Shown: positions 1 to 10,837 of the stretch, in pieces
Layout of the letters: each line of letters starts with the position of its first letter
Position numbering within the stretch: position 1 is the stretch's first letter
NCBI GenBank assembly: GCA_963920765.1
Contig: OY987247.1
Location: forward strand, 2,108,001 to 2,172,000
Direction of reading: 5' to 3'
DNA: 64,000 nt
Origin: Ulota crispa
Taxonomy: Eukaryota; Streptophyta; Bryopsida; Orthotrichales; Orthotrichaceae
Program-made: the position numbers and the translations under genes
Notes under the pieces: model-generated
The model's database searches: none
Told to the model about the DNA's origin: nothing
Seen by the model: only the letters and a program-made list of their open reading frames with translations

Positions 1-169
1 GTTTGTTTTGCAGAGTGAGTAGAACTAAGAATAGGTTCTTGACACTTCTACATTTGTACATTACATAGATATCTGAATATTTGCATGTAGAAAACATTAT
101 TTTGTTTCACTTTGTGCCTCTTCATGATCTACTTAATAGGAGGTTTCATATATGTTGTTCAAAGGCAAT

Positions 170-417
170 AACACCATATTAGAAAAATTGGGAAAAAGGG
201 TATAATTTGGGACTTTTAGAGTCGCTTTCAAAGTTTGAGGTGATCTCCTCAATTTGATCTCTAGTGCACACGTGTCCTTACCTGAGAGGAGGGACTTGCG
301 AGGGAAATTTTTTTAGTGGCCCAGACTAAATCCAATACTTTGAATCTAGCTTTTTGGGTTTGGGAGGAGTAACAAAATGGGACACCCTTTTTTTCCCAAT
401 TAACCTAATATGGTGTT
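170..417. mobile_element. MITE, termini AACACCATATTAG
   Basis: The left end AACACCATATTAG and the following AAATTGGGAAAAAGGGT reappear inverted at the right end, ending TGGTGTT. CAAT flanks both sides, a possible 4-bp target duplication. It lies inside duplication copy 1 and is absent from copy 2, so it inserted after the duplication. No coding capacity. Confidence 0.6.
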
Positions 418-1013
418 CAATTTCGTTCACATGAATGAAATTGGTGAACAAGTTAGTCAAGCTACCGTTCATGTCCTTGCAATCACCCATTCAAATATCC
501 GAATTGTAGTGAACTACTCATCATCTTTCAACTCTGCTCACAATCACTAATTCCATACGGATCCCTTGAACTCCACCATTGTTGCTTCTAATCTAGAACC
601 CTTTGTCTCCACAATTGTCCGCTTCTAATCAAGATCTCTTTAGCTCCACCATTGTCACTTCTCGCGCATCGCAATTCCTTGAATGACCTTGACTTGGCAA
701 TCAACTCTGCATCCAAACTGTCTAGAGGCGCGAAGCGAGAGCCAGAGGCCCGGAGCAAGAGCTGAGAGGCAAGCAACAACACAACTGGGCACGAGCACGG
801 GCACGGGAGCAACAGCAACAAGAACACAATCAAAGCTAGCCAAAGAGGCAAGGAGGGAGAGGCTTCATGTCGTTCACGCGTGAACGAGCCATGAGGACCT
901 CTTGGAGATCCTCAAGGATCGTTTATTTTTGTGACCTCACATTCACCATGAACAAAAACTCATTCACTACCATTAGTTCACCGTTTTTTTGAGATATCAG
1001 AAACCCCTAATTA
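418..1013. other. Unassigned insert in duplication copy 1
   Basis: This stretch has no counterpart in duplication copy 2. It has a GC-richer patch near 700-900 with short open frames on both strands and no recognisable product. I see no gene or repeat that I can support. Confidence 0.4.
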
Positions 1014-1636
1014 CAGAATCAGGACCTCAAGTACATACGGGAGATTCACCACCCTAAAAACTACTACAAACACTGATGCGCTTTCGAAAAAGTTGATGGA
1101 GTACACAAGCAAAGTACAAGTACAAGGGCGATGGCATAATTAGGGCACCCCAAATTGACCCCTTGGAGTCTTGGACCTCCGGAAAGGATTTTTAACTTGT
1201 CTACACTACTGAGTCCAGATTTCTTATTTTTAGAGGAAATTTGAATGTGCAAGTTGATGGTGTATTTTTCTTAAGTTCTCCTTATGTTATGATATTCATT
1301 TAGGAACTACTCCTTCCATATTCAAGACTATCTTGAGTTTTTTCCATACCATACAAATTATCAGAACCCAAATGTCCTAATCCAGACTATTTTGGACTCG
1401 TCATTTGTAATGTCTCTACAATATTAAATATTAAATTTTTGGTACTTGACTATATGTGCACCTAGATACAAGTATATGTGCATGTTCTTGCCACTTAAAA
1501 AGTAAAATTGCATTTATTTGATGTTCCTCATTGGGTGTGGAAAACCCACATAAAATTGTTGTTAAAAGAATGTACAACTACTAATTTTAATAATAATTTA
1601 TAGACTAATACACTTTAAATTTATATATTATAGATT

Positions 1637-1897
1637 CTATAATATTAAGTAAATTGGGAAAAATAGAGGGATCATTTTGTACTCCACCTTAATCTTACAC
1701 ACAATTAATGTATGCATAGCTATAGCTCAAAGTTGTAATTATTTGAAATTCTTGTAGGTAATTACTAAGACTTCACTATTATACAAGAAAGTGCACGCTT
1801 ATTTTTTTGTAATATGCTAAATTGTACACAATGAAAGAAATAGTGAAAGTCCCAAAATGTACTATTTTTCCCAATTTACCTAACATGGTGTCGAAAG
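1637..1897. mobile_element. Degenerate MITE of the 170-417 family
   Basis: The left part AAATTGGGAAAAATAGAGGG is mirrored by a right part reading TACTATTTTTCCCAATTTAC and then an ATGGTGT end. The extreme left terminus has decayed. Like the 170-417 element it is missing from duplication copy 2. Confidence 0.45.
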
Positions 1898-2475
1898 TTT
1901 GCACAACTATAATCCCGTTTTTCTTAAACCTATCAAGCAAATTTGTAGTCCAAATGAGTCCTTTATTTAATTTTTATAAAATGAGACAATTCCAAAATTT
2001 CTCACAAAAACTCTCATTTTGACATGATAACATTCCTCATCTTTTTTTTTAAATTATCTACAAGTACATGTTATTTTCAAAACGCCAACGTTACAACACC
2101 ATCCATTAAGACTTCATAAATAGGAGAAGTATCATAGGTAAGGCCAAATCCCAGCTAAACTGTCCTTTTGTGGTACCCTGATAAGGGGCTACTTGGTGCT
2201 TCTCCAAAGTGAAGGAAACTAAGGTTACACATATCAGATACTGTACTACTGTTTACTTAATAAATTATAGTCGAGCAGAACCATTACACAATTATACAAA
2301 CATCTGCAGATGTGATACTTCTATTTCAAACAACATCTTGCTGGTACTTGCAATGAATCTTTCGTAAAATTGACGGACATGAGAACAGAAAGAGTTCCTT
2401 GGTGCTTTAGGTTGTCCCAAACGGAAGAAATAGATGCATTCTAGTATCCAAACAGTTGGGTCAGGAGGGACTCAC

Positions 2476-3455
2476 CAGTAGCAAAATACAAATTGCAGAG
2501 GAAATCACGCTCCGGGCGACTAATCGTAAGGACTGTAACCGGAATGGCAAAGAATCCTCCAATGCGACAGAGGAAACCCAAGCGTGAAAAGGAGGAGGAA
2601 AATGAGGACTACGACAGTATACGGGGCAGTATACCACCGACAATGCTCCTTCTTTGGCTCGTCCTCACCTTTTCCCAGTTGCATAAAAACAAAAGCTTTC
2701 CCACTCTTCGTGGTGATGCGCCTCTGCGAACCGCGACCTGGTTCAACCTCAGCCAAATCAAAGTCAGCCCACCGGAAATGAGAAATCTGGCACACAACTA
2801 GACAATCCTGACATCGACACACCAGTCACGGAGGACGTCTCGATCCTCAGGGTTTTGGAAGCGCCTTCCAAGGAGCAAAGGGACTGGAGTTTGAAATTCA
2901 CCGAGCACAATTCGGGAAATGGTCGAGAACGAAAAGAGAGCTGAAACCCGCAAGAGAGAACACGGAACAGACCTGCAAGGAGCTCTGTTCGCTGGAGATG
3001 GTCGTCTGGAGCGACGAGATCTGCCACAGCTTCTACGCGACGCCAGCGATGGTCACTGCGCTGGCCAGTACCGACAGACCGATGGGGCTCCACCAATTGT
3101 TGCTGAGTGCAAGAGGTTGCTCTGCGCCACGGCCATGAGCACCACCCCCTGGAAGACGCTAAAGAAGCAGATCAACTGGTACACCTCGTTCTTCAAGTTG
3201 CCCACCTTCGTGGACAAGCGGTCTCCTTGCGCTCCCACTCCTCCAGGCTCCTCTCGATCAACACTAGGTTCTTGATCTCGGTGTAGCAGGACTCGTTGTT
3301 GTCCGCGTCTAGGTAGTCGAGCGGGAGGTGCCCTGGCTGCTAGTCCGCGTCTGGGCATTGGGGACACGGGCGGAGCCCTGTCTGCTGGCATTCGTCGAGC
3401 TTGCAGCCTCTTCACCTTCTGCCGGGCTTGCTGCGTCTCCACGTCCTGCACACGG
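2476..3455 (-). pseudogene. Broken copy of the two-membrane-span protein gene at 9101-9925
   Basis: Read on the minus strand, this is the counterpart of the gene in duplication copy 2. It keeps the first membrane segment (NEVYQLICFFSVFQGVVL, from the frame running 3451 to 3053) and the downstream parts near 2850 and 2480-2620. The frame shifts just after QSNLLH, near 3108: copy 1 reads GTTGCTGAGTGCAAG where copy 2 reads GTTGCAGTGCAAG, two bases fewer. The 5' coding part has been shortened and is cut off at 3455 by a MITE, so no full-length protein can be made. Host pseudogene; family unrecognised. Confidence 0.65.
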
Positions 3456-3460
3456 AGCTC

Positions 3461-4287
3461 AGGGCATCTTCAATAGGGGGCTTCAAACATGAAATCTGGC
3501 CCTCGAACTTCTCATCTCACATGATGATCTCACATGATCTCCGGCACTAGTGAATTGTTTTTGTTCCCTTGCATGTGCAAAGTCTGATATACCTGTGAGT
3601 TTGCAGAAATTTCTACAAGAGAAATTTTGGGGTTTGCAAATGCTCGTGAATGAGCCGCAAGAAGCCACAAAAATGAGTTTCTGAAATTCACACCTCACGT
3701 GAATCACGTTAGGAGTGAAGTCCAAAGGTGAGTCACAGCAAGGTTCATGAGTGAATTCACAAACGTGAATTCTAACGTGAGTCACCTAAAAACGTTGATG
3801 TTTGAAACCCCCTAATGCATTCACTAGGAATGGGGTGGGGCTGGGGACAGGGAAACACTGCTATTTTTTGACTAGTGTATAATTAGAATATGAGATTACT
3901 ATCATTGGAAGCGTATACAAAAACTCATCAAACAAATAAAATGACATATGGTATTGGAAATTGGACAATCAAACTAATGTTCATTGAAAAAATAGCTAAA
4001 GGACAAACAACACAGCAAACCATGTTCAAAATTTGAAGTGCCATTATCTAATTATTCTTTCTTAGGCATGGTTTGCCGTGTTGTTTATCCTTTAGCTATT
4101 TTTTCAATGGACATTAGTTTGAATGACCAATTTTCAATACCATATGTCATTTTATTTGTTTGACAAATTTTTGTATACGCTTCCAATGATAGTAATCTCA
4201 TATTCTAATTATACACTAGCCAAAAAATAGCAGTGTTTCCCGTCCCCGGCCCCACCCCATTCCCAGTGAATGCATTGAAGATGCCCT
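3461..4287. mobile_element. Foldback MITE, termini AGGGCATCTTCAAT, with nested insert
   Basis: The left end AGGGCATCTTCAAT is matched inverted by ATTGAAGATGCCCT at 4274-4287. The inner arms (from 3814 and to 4276) run about 215 bp each and are nearly complementary, including the GGAATGGGGTGGGG block and a long AT-rich part, so the element is a large hairpin. A second element (3475-3813) splits the left arm. It truncates the pseudogene of duplication copy 1. Confidence 0.75.
3475..3813. mobile_element. Nested MITE, termini AGGGGGCTTCAAACAT
   Basis: Inverted ends AGGGGGCTTCAAACAT and ATGTTTGAAACCCCCT enclose about 340 bp. AAT stands on both sides (3472-3474 and 3814-3816). The flanking arms of the outer foldback element join cleanly if this segment is left out, which supports insertion into it. 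Confidence 0.65.
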
Positions 4288-4534
4288 CAAATGAGTCCCC
4301 GTTATCACAGTCCGGGGATTTTCTTTATGGAACTCGGTGAACTTCCGTTTCTCTGTGAGTTCACTCGGTTTCTTTTCTGTAATTGGGTATGTCAGAGATG
4401 TGTCCTTCTAGGTCGGTTACAGTGTTCGGGAAATTTATAAAGCACCTCCAGCTGATTTCCTCCTTCCATGGAAATAACGGTCGGTTGTTTCTAAGCAGGC
4501 ACCGGTTGCATATTCATAATTACAAACACAAGTT

Positions 4535-4850
4535 AGGGCATCTTCACCGGTGGTTCAAACACGCTCAAAGTGGATGGAAAGTGTTGAGGCCCCTCTCAAA
4601 ACCCTTTCAAGACACTTTGTCTTACAATATCTAGTAAGGGCCCTTCAAGCCACTATTCATTCACTATTCACCTTAAGTTTAGTGAACTTAATTCTCTACT
4701 TTTCTTAATAAGTGGTCAATTGCTTATTTATTGAACTTGTTGGAATGTAAGGCCACCTTTTTGAAAAGCATGAGTGGAAATCAAGGAGCTTGAGGATAGG
4801 CCAAAATAGATGGAAAACTTTAAAAGAGCCTGAACCGGTAGAGATGCTCT
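4535..4850. mobile_element. MITE, termini AGGGCATCTTCACCGGTGGTTCA
   Basis: The left end AGGGCATCTTCACCGG and the right end CCGGTAGAGATGCTCT are inverted near-copies. The outermost bases are shared with the 3461-4287 element, so they are probably related. No coding capacity. The flanks 4288-4534 and 4851-5044 hold nothing I recognise. Confidence 0.55.
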
Positions 4851-5044
4851 TAACCTATAAAGGTCTGACCCCATTGTACTTTTGCTGATTTGGATCTCCA
4901 CAAGTGACACACTATGGAGAAGTGTCACAGCAGCCTAGCCAACGAAGGCTCTGGGGATGGTGACCTCCCGAGGCATTGTTTTTTCATAGCACGCTTGTTA
5001 CTATTCTTTCGAGGGTGTGCAGAGCTGATGTTGGGAGAGAGTGT

Positions 5045-5197
5045 TAAGGTAGGACCACCCATTCCCAATCAGTCCCCAATTCCAACCCTTGATGTACTTG
5101 CTGTGTACATTTCAATCTTGAAATGTACTCCTTGTAAACAGAAGATTGGAATTGATGACAGGTTCTTAAAGGGTTGGGAATGGGTGGTCTTACCTTA
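5045..5197. mobile_element. Short MITE of the TAAGGTAG family
   Basis: Inverted termini of about 24 bp, starting TAAGGTAGGACCACCCATTC and closing with its near-complement to CTTACCTTA, around a 100-bp core that also folds back. Related copies are at 7251, 29680, 41157, 42465 and 50880. Confidence 0.7.
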
Positions 5198-5274
5198 TTC
5201 TTAGTAGTGGTCAGAGGAGCTTGAGTAAGTTGTCTTGGATCCATGTGCTTGCATGGCAACCCTTAAATTGCCCC

Positions 5275-5643
5275 TTAACCCCTAAAGGTCAAAGAGGACA
5301 ATTATTGTCTTTTTGGTGCAAGAAAAATAGACTAAGGGTTGGAAAAAAGCTTTTTTTATTCAATTTTTTTTCAAAATTGGTCATTGCAAGGTTTTTCACC
5401 ACAAAGTGCCAAAATTGGATTGATTGAAAGTCCTCATGTCTTCAAAATTGAAATTTGTGAAAACATTCACAACCATGGTTGATAAGTTCCCTCCTACCCT
5501 TCTTACAAATTTCATGTGGGCAGCATGCACTATTGACTTTTCCCACTTTTTGAAGCAATATTATAAGTTGGGCACAACTTAAGTATTGTAGCTGTACAGT
5601 ACAAGGCAAGCCACAACTATGGGCCCCAGCATTTAAGGGTTAA
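5275..5643. mobile_element. TTAA-flanked piggyBac-like MITE (copy 1 in window)
   Basis: TTAA at 5275-5278 is followed by CCCCTAAAGGTC; the right end reads GCATTTAAGGG followed by TTAA at 5640-5643. The two termini agree as CCC(C/T)TAAA. They are less similar than in other copies, so this may be a composite or an old copy. Confidence 0.5.
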
Positions 5644-6796
5644 ATGTGTTCAGTCTAGCATAGAGTGCACGTGTTTGAAGTTTCGAACATTCAATCAAAA
5701 CCTACACCGCCTCCAGATACAGATACAAGCAAAGCGAGTTCTTCGCGAAAGGAAAAGAAAATTACTAGTATCAAAGTAAAAAGACTCTGAAAGTATGAAT
5801 TGTAGTAAATGGACAAATTGGACATACTCACAACCAACGAGCACTGACTTCCGCCCTCACTGTTGGCATACTTCAAGAATTCAAATGTACACAAATTGGT
5901 CCATTAGAATGGACTTATTTAGATGGGTGGTATACAACCTTATAGCAAACACCCTAAACATCAGACAATGGGTACATACGGAGTCTAAGGATGGACAATA
6001 CCCTTCCATAAATTTTCATCACTTTCCTGTATAGTTCAAAAATAGATATTTCTTTGAGAAAATCAAAATTTGCTATTTGATTCCTACATTGTGACTAAGT
6101 TTGTACCTTTTAACAAGATGTTACATTTCCTTGGTGAAAATCTAATTAAAATTTAAAAATATCTATTTTACAAAATTTGGGCATACCAAAGGTCTCATTG
6201 AAATTTTTGTAGATCAAATTTTTGTTACTCAAGGGAGTTCTTTTTAGCATAGAAGATGTGCATATGGATGTTTCCTACATACTCATGCAATCACATCTCA
6301 AAAATTCATCACCAATATTTTTCAATCAATTATTGTGTAAAACCATGAACTTAATACAAAATAATCCACCAAAAATAAAGTTTTGATTTTTGAGAATTGA
6401 AATTTGGTATGCTTGATTGGGATTGCATAAAATCCAACATATAAGATTCAAATTAACAAAATACTAACTATACTCCATGCAATACAGATTCCTTCAAACT
6501 ACATAGGAAAGTGACTAAAATTTATGGGCGGGTACTGTCTAAACCTCTGATCTAAGACATAATCTATGATCACAATATAAACTTGCAACTCTCACAATGC
6601 TGCATACCACATCCGGATATCCGGATATCATACTCAGTGGTGCATCCGAACACCCTTTGCTTGACTTTGCTAACAAGAACTATACATAAACATTTGAGCA
6701 TAAAAATAACAATAACGACACTCAAGGTGCTGGTTTTAGGTTTCCTAGAAACGGAAGAAGGAAAAGCCGACACTTGAGCACAGCAAAACTTCACAA
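5644..6796. other. Intergenic, no feature recognised
   Basis: AT-rich sequence with only short open frames on either strand and no inverted-repeat ends that I could pair. It is the 3' flank of the minus-strand gene at 6797-7183. Confidence 0.5.
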
Positions 6797-7183
6797 TCAA
6801 GACTTCAAAAATAACCGTTGTAACAATGTCGCAACTCTCCCTTGTCTGTTGGCCTGTAGCGCTTCACCAGTCGCAGCTTCACCAGTCGCAGGAGGACGGG
6901 CAACCCGCCTGGGCGTCCCTCTCCAGTCGTAGGTAACGCCGTCTTTGAAGACGATGATCTCCTTATACTCCTGGAATAAGTCGGTTGACAGCAGCGGCAG
7001 CTCCTTCTTGCTGGCATTGATGAGGACGAACTCGCGGTACGTGGCGTTGGGGTCGCAGCGCAGGGTGTGGGTCTGTCCCGGAGTCAGCACGGCGAGATGC
7101 TTGAAGACGCCGGCGTTGCCTTCTTTCACGCTCACATTCTCCCCCTTCAAGTCGTTCCGCAGTTCGAGTTTATGCGAAGACAT
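6797..7183 (-). CDS. Small uncharacterised protein, 128 aa
   Basis: An intact minus-strand frame. I take the second in-frame methionine (MSSHKLELRND) as the start, because the 11 residues upstream look like leader translated by chance. Residues 1-95 alternate hydrophobic and polar residues as a compact beta-rich domain would (KLELRND, VSVKEG, THTLRCDPNATYREFVLIN, YKEIIVFKDGVTYDW). The last 30 residues are low-complexity, basic and Ala/Thr/Gly-rich. No signal peptide or membrane span. A 15-bp direct repeat (6861-6875 and 6876-6890) encodes a duplicated ATGEA in the tail. Base composition is GC-rich against AT-rich flanks, which supports coding. It resembles small plant proteins of unknown function, but I cannot name the family with confidence. 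Confidence 0.65.
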   Translation of the reverse strand: MSSHKLELRNDLKGENVSVKEGNAGVFKHLAVLTPGQTHTLRCDPNATYREFVLINASKKELPLLSTDLFQEYKEIIVFKDGVTYDWRGTPRRVARPPATGEAATGEALQANRQGRVATLLQRLFLKS

Positions 7184-7250
7184 TCTCGCAAATGTACTTG
7201 CTATTTCAAAGAACAATCACTACAAAAAGGTCAATTATTCCACACTTTAC

Positions 7251-7661
7251 TAAGGTAGACATACCCATTCCCAAGCGGCACACAATTTCGCATTCTATTT
7301 TGAGGTGTTCACTGTCCATTCTTGGATCAAAAGTGGAACAGTTGAACACTGCTTGCACAAGTAAAATTTGCCACATGTTAATTGTTAGGTTGTTTTGGGA
7401 GGGTTGGGATTGGAACTGTCAAATGTCATTATAGGAACACATCCAAGCAATTTCAAGGTTAATTTAAAGTTACTTTTGGGACCTGTGAGTTCCGCCTTTG
7501 CCCTTTAATATAAAAATTCTACAATACTTTTTCCACAAAAATGACGTTTTGTTTCATGATAGCTTGCTGAAAGGCTAACCCTAGAAATTATTTTCATGAA
7601 TTTTTTGAAACCTTGAGGTACCCCAAGCCCTTAAACGGTCGGGTATGGGTTTGTCTACCTT
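7251..7661. mobile_element. MITE of the TAAGGTAG family, 411 bp
   Basis: Left terminus TAAGGTAGACATACCCATTC and right terminus GGGTATGGGTTTGTCTACCTT are inverted copies. The interior matches 42690-42892 in inverted orientation. It starts 68 bp upstream of the start codon of the minus-strand gene 6797-7183, so it may overlap that gene's promoter. Confidence 0.75.
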
Positions 7662-8199
7662 GTGCATTAACAATCTACTAACCCCTCAATCACGCCATGC
7701 AATTGGAAACAGTTTTTGATATTTCTATTTATTAGAACAGATACAAAAACCCCTTTCAAGTCGTAGGCTTGGTTCACACAAGCAACTAGATAAAATTATT
7801 TCAAACCTCATTGATTGATATATCTATTTTATCCACTAAAGTGTTTGTACGTAGAGTTTGTTTAGTACTTCAACTTGCCATATCACCAGCAAACACAACC
7901 ACGTCAGTAAACAAGATAGTGAAATTTTGGGTCTTGCTATAAGGGTGGGTTTCAAACTTGTCCAGTAGATGGACACTCCTACTTTGTAACAACTTTTTTC
8001 TCCAACTCTATTGAATGACACAGAAGTGCTCTGGAAGATGAAAGATTATAAGGGGTGCTACTTTTTGTGTTTCGTCATGTGGCTAGGTTTAACCAGGCCT
8101 TATCTTTTTTATGTTTCAGTCCTTTTTTTTTGATGGGCTTCTTACATACTAAAGCGTGTATTATTTGGATATTACATGAAAAAGACCTAAATTTTCAAA
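7662..8199. other. Intergenic, no feature recognised
   Basis: AT-rich DNA between a MITE and duplication copy 2. No paired inverted repeats and no convincing coding frame. Confidence 0.45.
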
Positions 8200-9745
8200 G
8201 TTTGATTTGCAGAGTGAGTAAAACTGGGAACAGGTTTTTGACACTTCTACATTTGTAAGTTACTTAGATGTTTGAATTTCTACTTGTAGAAAACATTTGT
8301 TTCACTTTGTGTCTCTTTATGTCTACTAACAAAATCAGGACCTCATGTGGATACGGGAGATGCACCACCCTACAAACTATTACAAAGACTGACACGCTGT
8401 TGAAAAAGCTGATGGAGTACACAAGCAAAGTACAAATCAGGTGCACACATCCAAAAGGGACTAATCGGCACTTCTCCAAAGTGAAGGAAACTAGGAAAGG
8501 CTACACATTTACTTAGTAAATTATAGTTGAGCAGAGCCATTACACAATTATACAAACATCTGCAGACATGATACTCCTATTTCAAATTACATCTTGTTGG
8601 TACTTGAGTCTTTTGTAGAATTGAAGTACATAAGAACAAAACGAGTTCCTTGGTACTTTAGGTCCTCTCAAAGGGAAGAAATAGATGCGTTCCAGTACCT
8701 AAACAGAGTTGGGTCAGGAGGAACTCACCAATAGCAAAATACAAGTTGCAGAGGAAATCACGCTCCGGGCGACTAACCGGAAGGACAGTGACCGGAATGG
8801 CAAAGAATCCTCCAATGCGACAGAGGAAACCCAAGCATGAAAAGGAGGAGGAAAACGAGGACTACGACATAATACAGGGTAGTATACCACCGACAATGCT
8901 CCTTCTTTGGCCCGTCCGCACCTTCTTCCAGTTGCATAAAAACAAAAGCTTTCCCAGCTCTTCGTAGTGATGCGCCTCTGCGAACCGCGACCTGGTTCAA
9001 CCTCAGCCAAATCAAAGTCAGCACATCAGAAATGCGCAATCTAGCACACAACTAGACAATCCTGACATCGACACACCAGTCACGGAGGACGTCTCGATCC
9101 TCAGGGTTTTGGAAGCGCCTTCCAAGGAGCAAAGGGACTGGAGTTGAAATTTACCCAGCACACTCTGGAAATGGTCGGGAAATGGTCGAGAACAAAAAGA
9201 GAACTGAAACCCGCAAGAGAGAACACGGAACAGACCTGCAAGGAGCTCTGTTCGCTGGAGATGGTCGTCTGGAGCGACGAGATCTGCCACAGCTTCTGCC
9301 CGATGCCAGCGATGGTCACCAGGCTGGCCAGTACCGACAGACCGATGGGGCTCCACCTATTGTTGCAGTGCAAGAGGTTGCTCTGCGCCACGGCCGTGAG
9401 CACCACCCCCTGGAAGACGCTAAAGAAGCCGATCAACTGGTACACCTCGTTCTTCAAGTTGCCCACTTTCTTGGACTTACGGTCCACGCGCGACGTGAAC
9501 AGCTTCTCCTTGCGATCCCACTCCTCCAGCGCCTTGCGATGGATCAGGCTCTTCTCGATCAGCACCAGGTTCTTGATCTCCTTGTAGGAATACTCCTCGT
9601 AGTCCGCGTCTGGGCAGTCGGGGGGGAGGAGCCCTAGCTGCTGGCCCTCACCCTGGGCTTGCAGCGTAGTCCCGCGCCGGTTTGCAGTTGCCCGGGCTTG
9701 CCGCGCCGTCGCTTCCGCCCGGTACCTATTCTCCAGCTCCCGCTC
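8200..9745. repeat. Segmental duplication, copy 2 (less disturbed)
   Basis: Collinear with 1-3455 without the inserts that interrupt copy 1. The similarity covers non-coding DNA (8200-8700) as well as the gene, so this is a DNA-level duplication and not a retrocopy. The copies start about 8.2 kb apart, in the same orientation. Confidence 0.85.
8729..8880 (-). CDS. Candidate downstream exon of the two-membrane-span gene
   Basis: A minus-strand stretch ending at a GTGAGT-type donor (8724-8728). One frame reads a hydrophobic segment, GFLCRIGGFFAIPVTVLPVS, then RPERDFLCNLYFAI. Against copy 1 (donor at 2471-2475), three of the six substitutions in this part are synonymous third-position changes in that frame, which favours it as the coding frame. 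The acceptor and left limit are not resolved. Confidence 0.35.
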
Positions 9746-9925
9746 ATGCGCGTCGTACAATGCGAGGGAAGCTTCGGTAGGGAGATACACTTCCTCGTTG
9801 AATCTATGGAGGAGTGGTTGCTGCGGAGTGGAGCCCGAGTGAAGAGCGTCCGTTTCTTCGACGATGCCGTTCTCTACGTCGGGCAATGTTGGCCCTTGTG
9901 CTGGCCCGGTACTACTTTGCGCCAT
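9101..9925 (-). CDS. Two-membrane-span plant protein of unknown function, 5' exon
   Basis: An open frame of 274 residues starting MAQSSTGPAQGP. Residues 1-50 are low complexity. Residues 51-152 are charged and probably helical or coiled-coil (RELENRYRAEATARQARATA; YSYKEIKNLVLIEKSLIHRK). Two hydrophobic segments follow, about 161-181 (VYQLIGFFSVFQGVVLTAVAQ) and 193-209 (PIGLSVLASLVTIAGIG), linked by a short polar loop. The frame probably splices after residue 230 (SSEQSSLQ): CAG|GTCTG puts the exon end at 9236, so the last 44 residues as read would be intron. I recall uncharacterised plant proteins with a similar NEVYQL...FSVFQGV segment, but cannot name a family. The 3' exons are uncertain. 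Its duplicate at 2476-3455 is broken. Confidence 0.65.
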   Translation of the reverse strand: MAQSSTGPAQGPTLPDVENGIVEETDALHSGSTPQQPLLHRFNEEVYLPTEASLALYDAHERELENRYRAEATARQARATANRRGTTLQAQGEGQQLGLLPPDCPDADYEEYSYKEIKNLVLIEKSLIHRKALEEWDRKEKLFTSRVDRKSKKVGNLKNEVYQLIGFFSVFQGVVLTAVAQSNLLHCNNRWSPIGLSVLASLVTIAGIGQKLWQISSLQTTISSEQSSLQVCSVFSLAGFSSLFVLDHFPTISRVCWVNFNSSPFAPWKALPKP

Positions 9926-10365
9926 GGCTGCAAGGATCTGGCAGCCTCAAGGAAGGTGATCGCTGCCGCCCCGACCGACTGCAAGGCATCCTCGATGCTC
10001 GTACAGACACATCTTCGGAGAACCAGTAAGCGCTCCGACATCTGGATCGCTACCGATTCGGTGATCCCAATTATGACTTTTTGACTTTTAGCTCAAGTGG
10101 CTGACAGGCCGGCTAAAAACACTGCTCAAAAGGTAATTTTTAAAAATTTAACTTTGTAGAGTTCGCGTGCTCTTTCGCTGTATAACAATTTTGGTAGAAT
10201 TCCTGCGAAATTTAGCTGATCGCTGCTACCGAGGAAAGGGCTGATGCGTCATGCCTGGAATCGCGGATTCAGCGCTGCTCGGGGAGGTTTTTGAAAGGGA
10301 AAATATCGAAAATAGGCCTGCACAATTGGCCGTATTTTGAAAACAGACCTGATAATTAAAAAATT
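9926..10365. other. Upstream flank of the two-membrane-span gene
   Basis: This is the promoter side of the minus-strand gene. It is GC-richer to about 10.1 kb and then AT-rich. No motif that I can support. Confidence 0.4.
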
Positions 10366-10837
10366 GGGGAAATTACAAAATGAGTAACAAAAACAAAAGA
10401 AATTACAGTTTGGGTAACAATTTGAAAGTAATTATAATTTGGGTAACAAAATCCAATAATCTCAATGGATTTTGTAATTGTTGAAAGCGCAAGCCGTTGA
10501 AGCTCGCATCAACGTCATTGCCAGCTCGTCGTTGGTCATGATTTTTGTTCTCTCCATTGTAATCAAATTGTTGAAGCCAACATTGACGCCATTGCCAACT
10601 TGTCATTGGTCATGATCCTTGTTCTCTAAGTTGCCACTAATCACAACTTAGAGAACAAGGATCCTAACCAATGACAAGTTGACAATGGCGTCAATGCTAG
10701 CTGCAACGGCTTCCGCCTTCAATAATTGCAAAATCCATTGAGGTTATCAAATTTTGTTACCCAAACTGTAATTACTTTCAAACTGTTACCCAAACTGTAA
10801 TTTCTTTTATTTTCATTACTCATTTTGTAATTTCCCC
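10366..10837. mobile_element. Palindromic MITE, termini GGGGAAATTACAAAATGAGT
   Basis: The left end GGGGAAATTACAAAATGAGT returns inverted at 10815-10837. The two halves are complementary almost throughout, including TTAGAGAACAAGGATC around the centre near 10630. A relative is at 11772-12557. Confidence 0.8.

Larger units (their letters stand above)
1..3455. repeat. Segmental duplication, copy 1 (interrupted)
   Basis: Blocks at 1-135, 1014-1120 and 2183-3455 match 8200-9745 in the same order and orientation. Each block is clearly similar, with scattered substitutions. Copy 1 is longer because MITE-like DNA has entered it (170-417, about 1637-1897), and it ends at a MITE at 3461. It begins at the window edge, so its true left limit is unknown. 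Confidence 0.85.
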
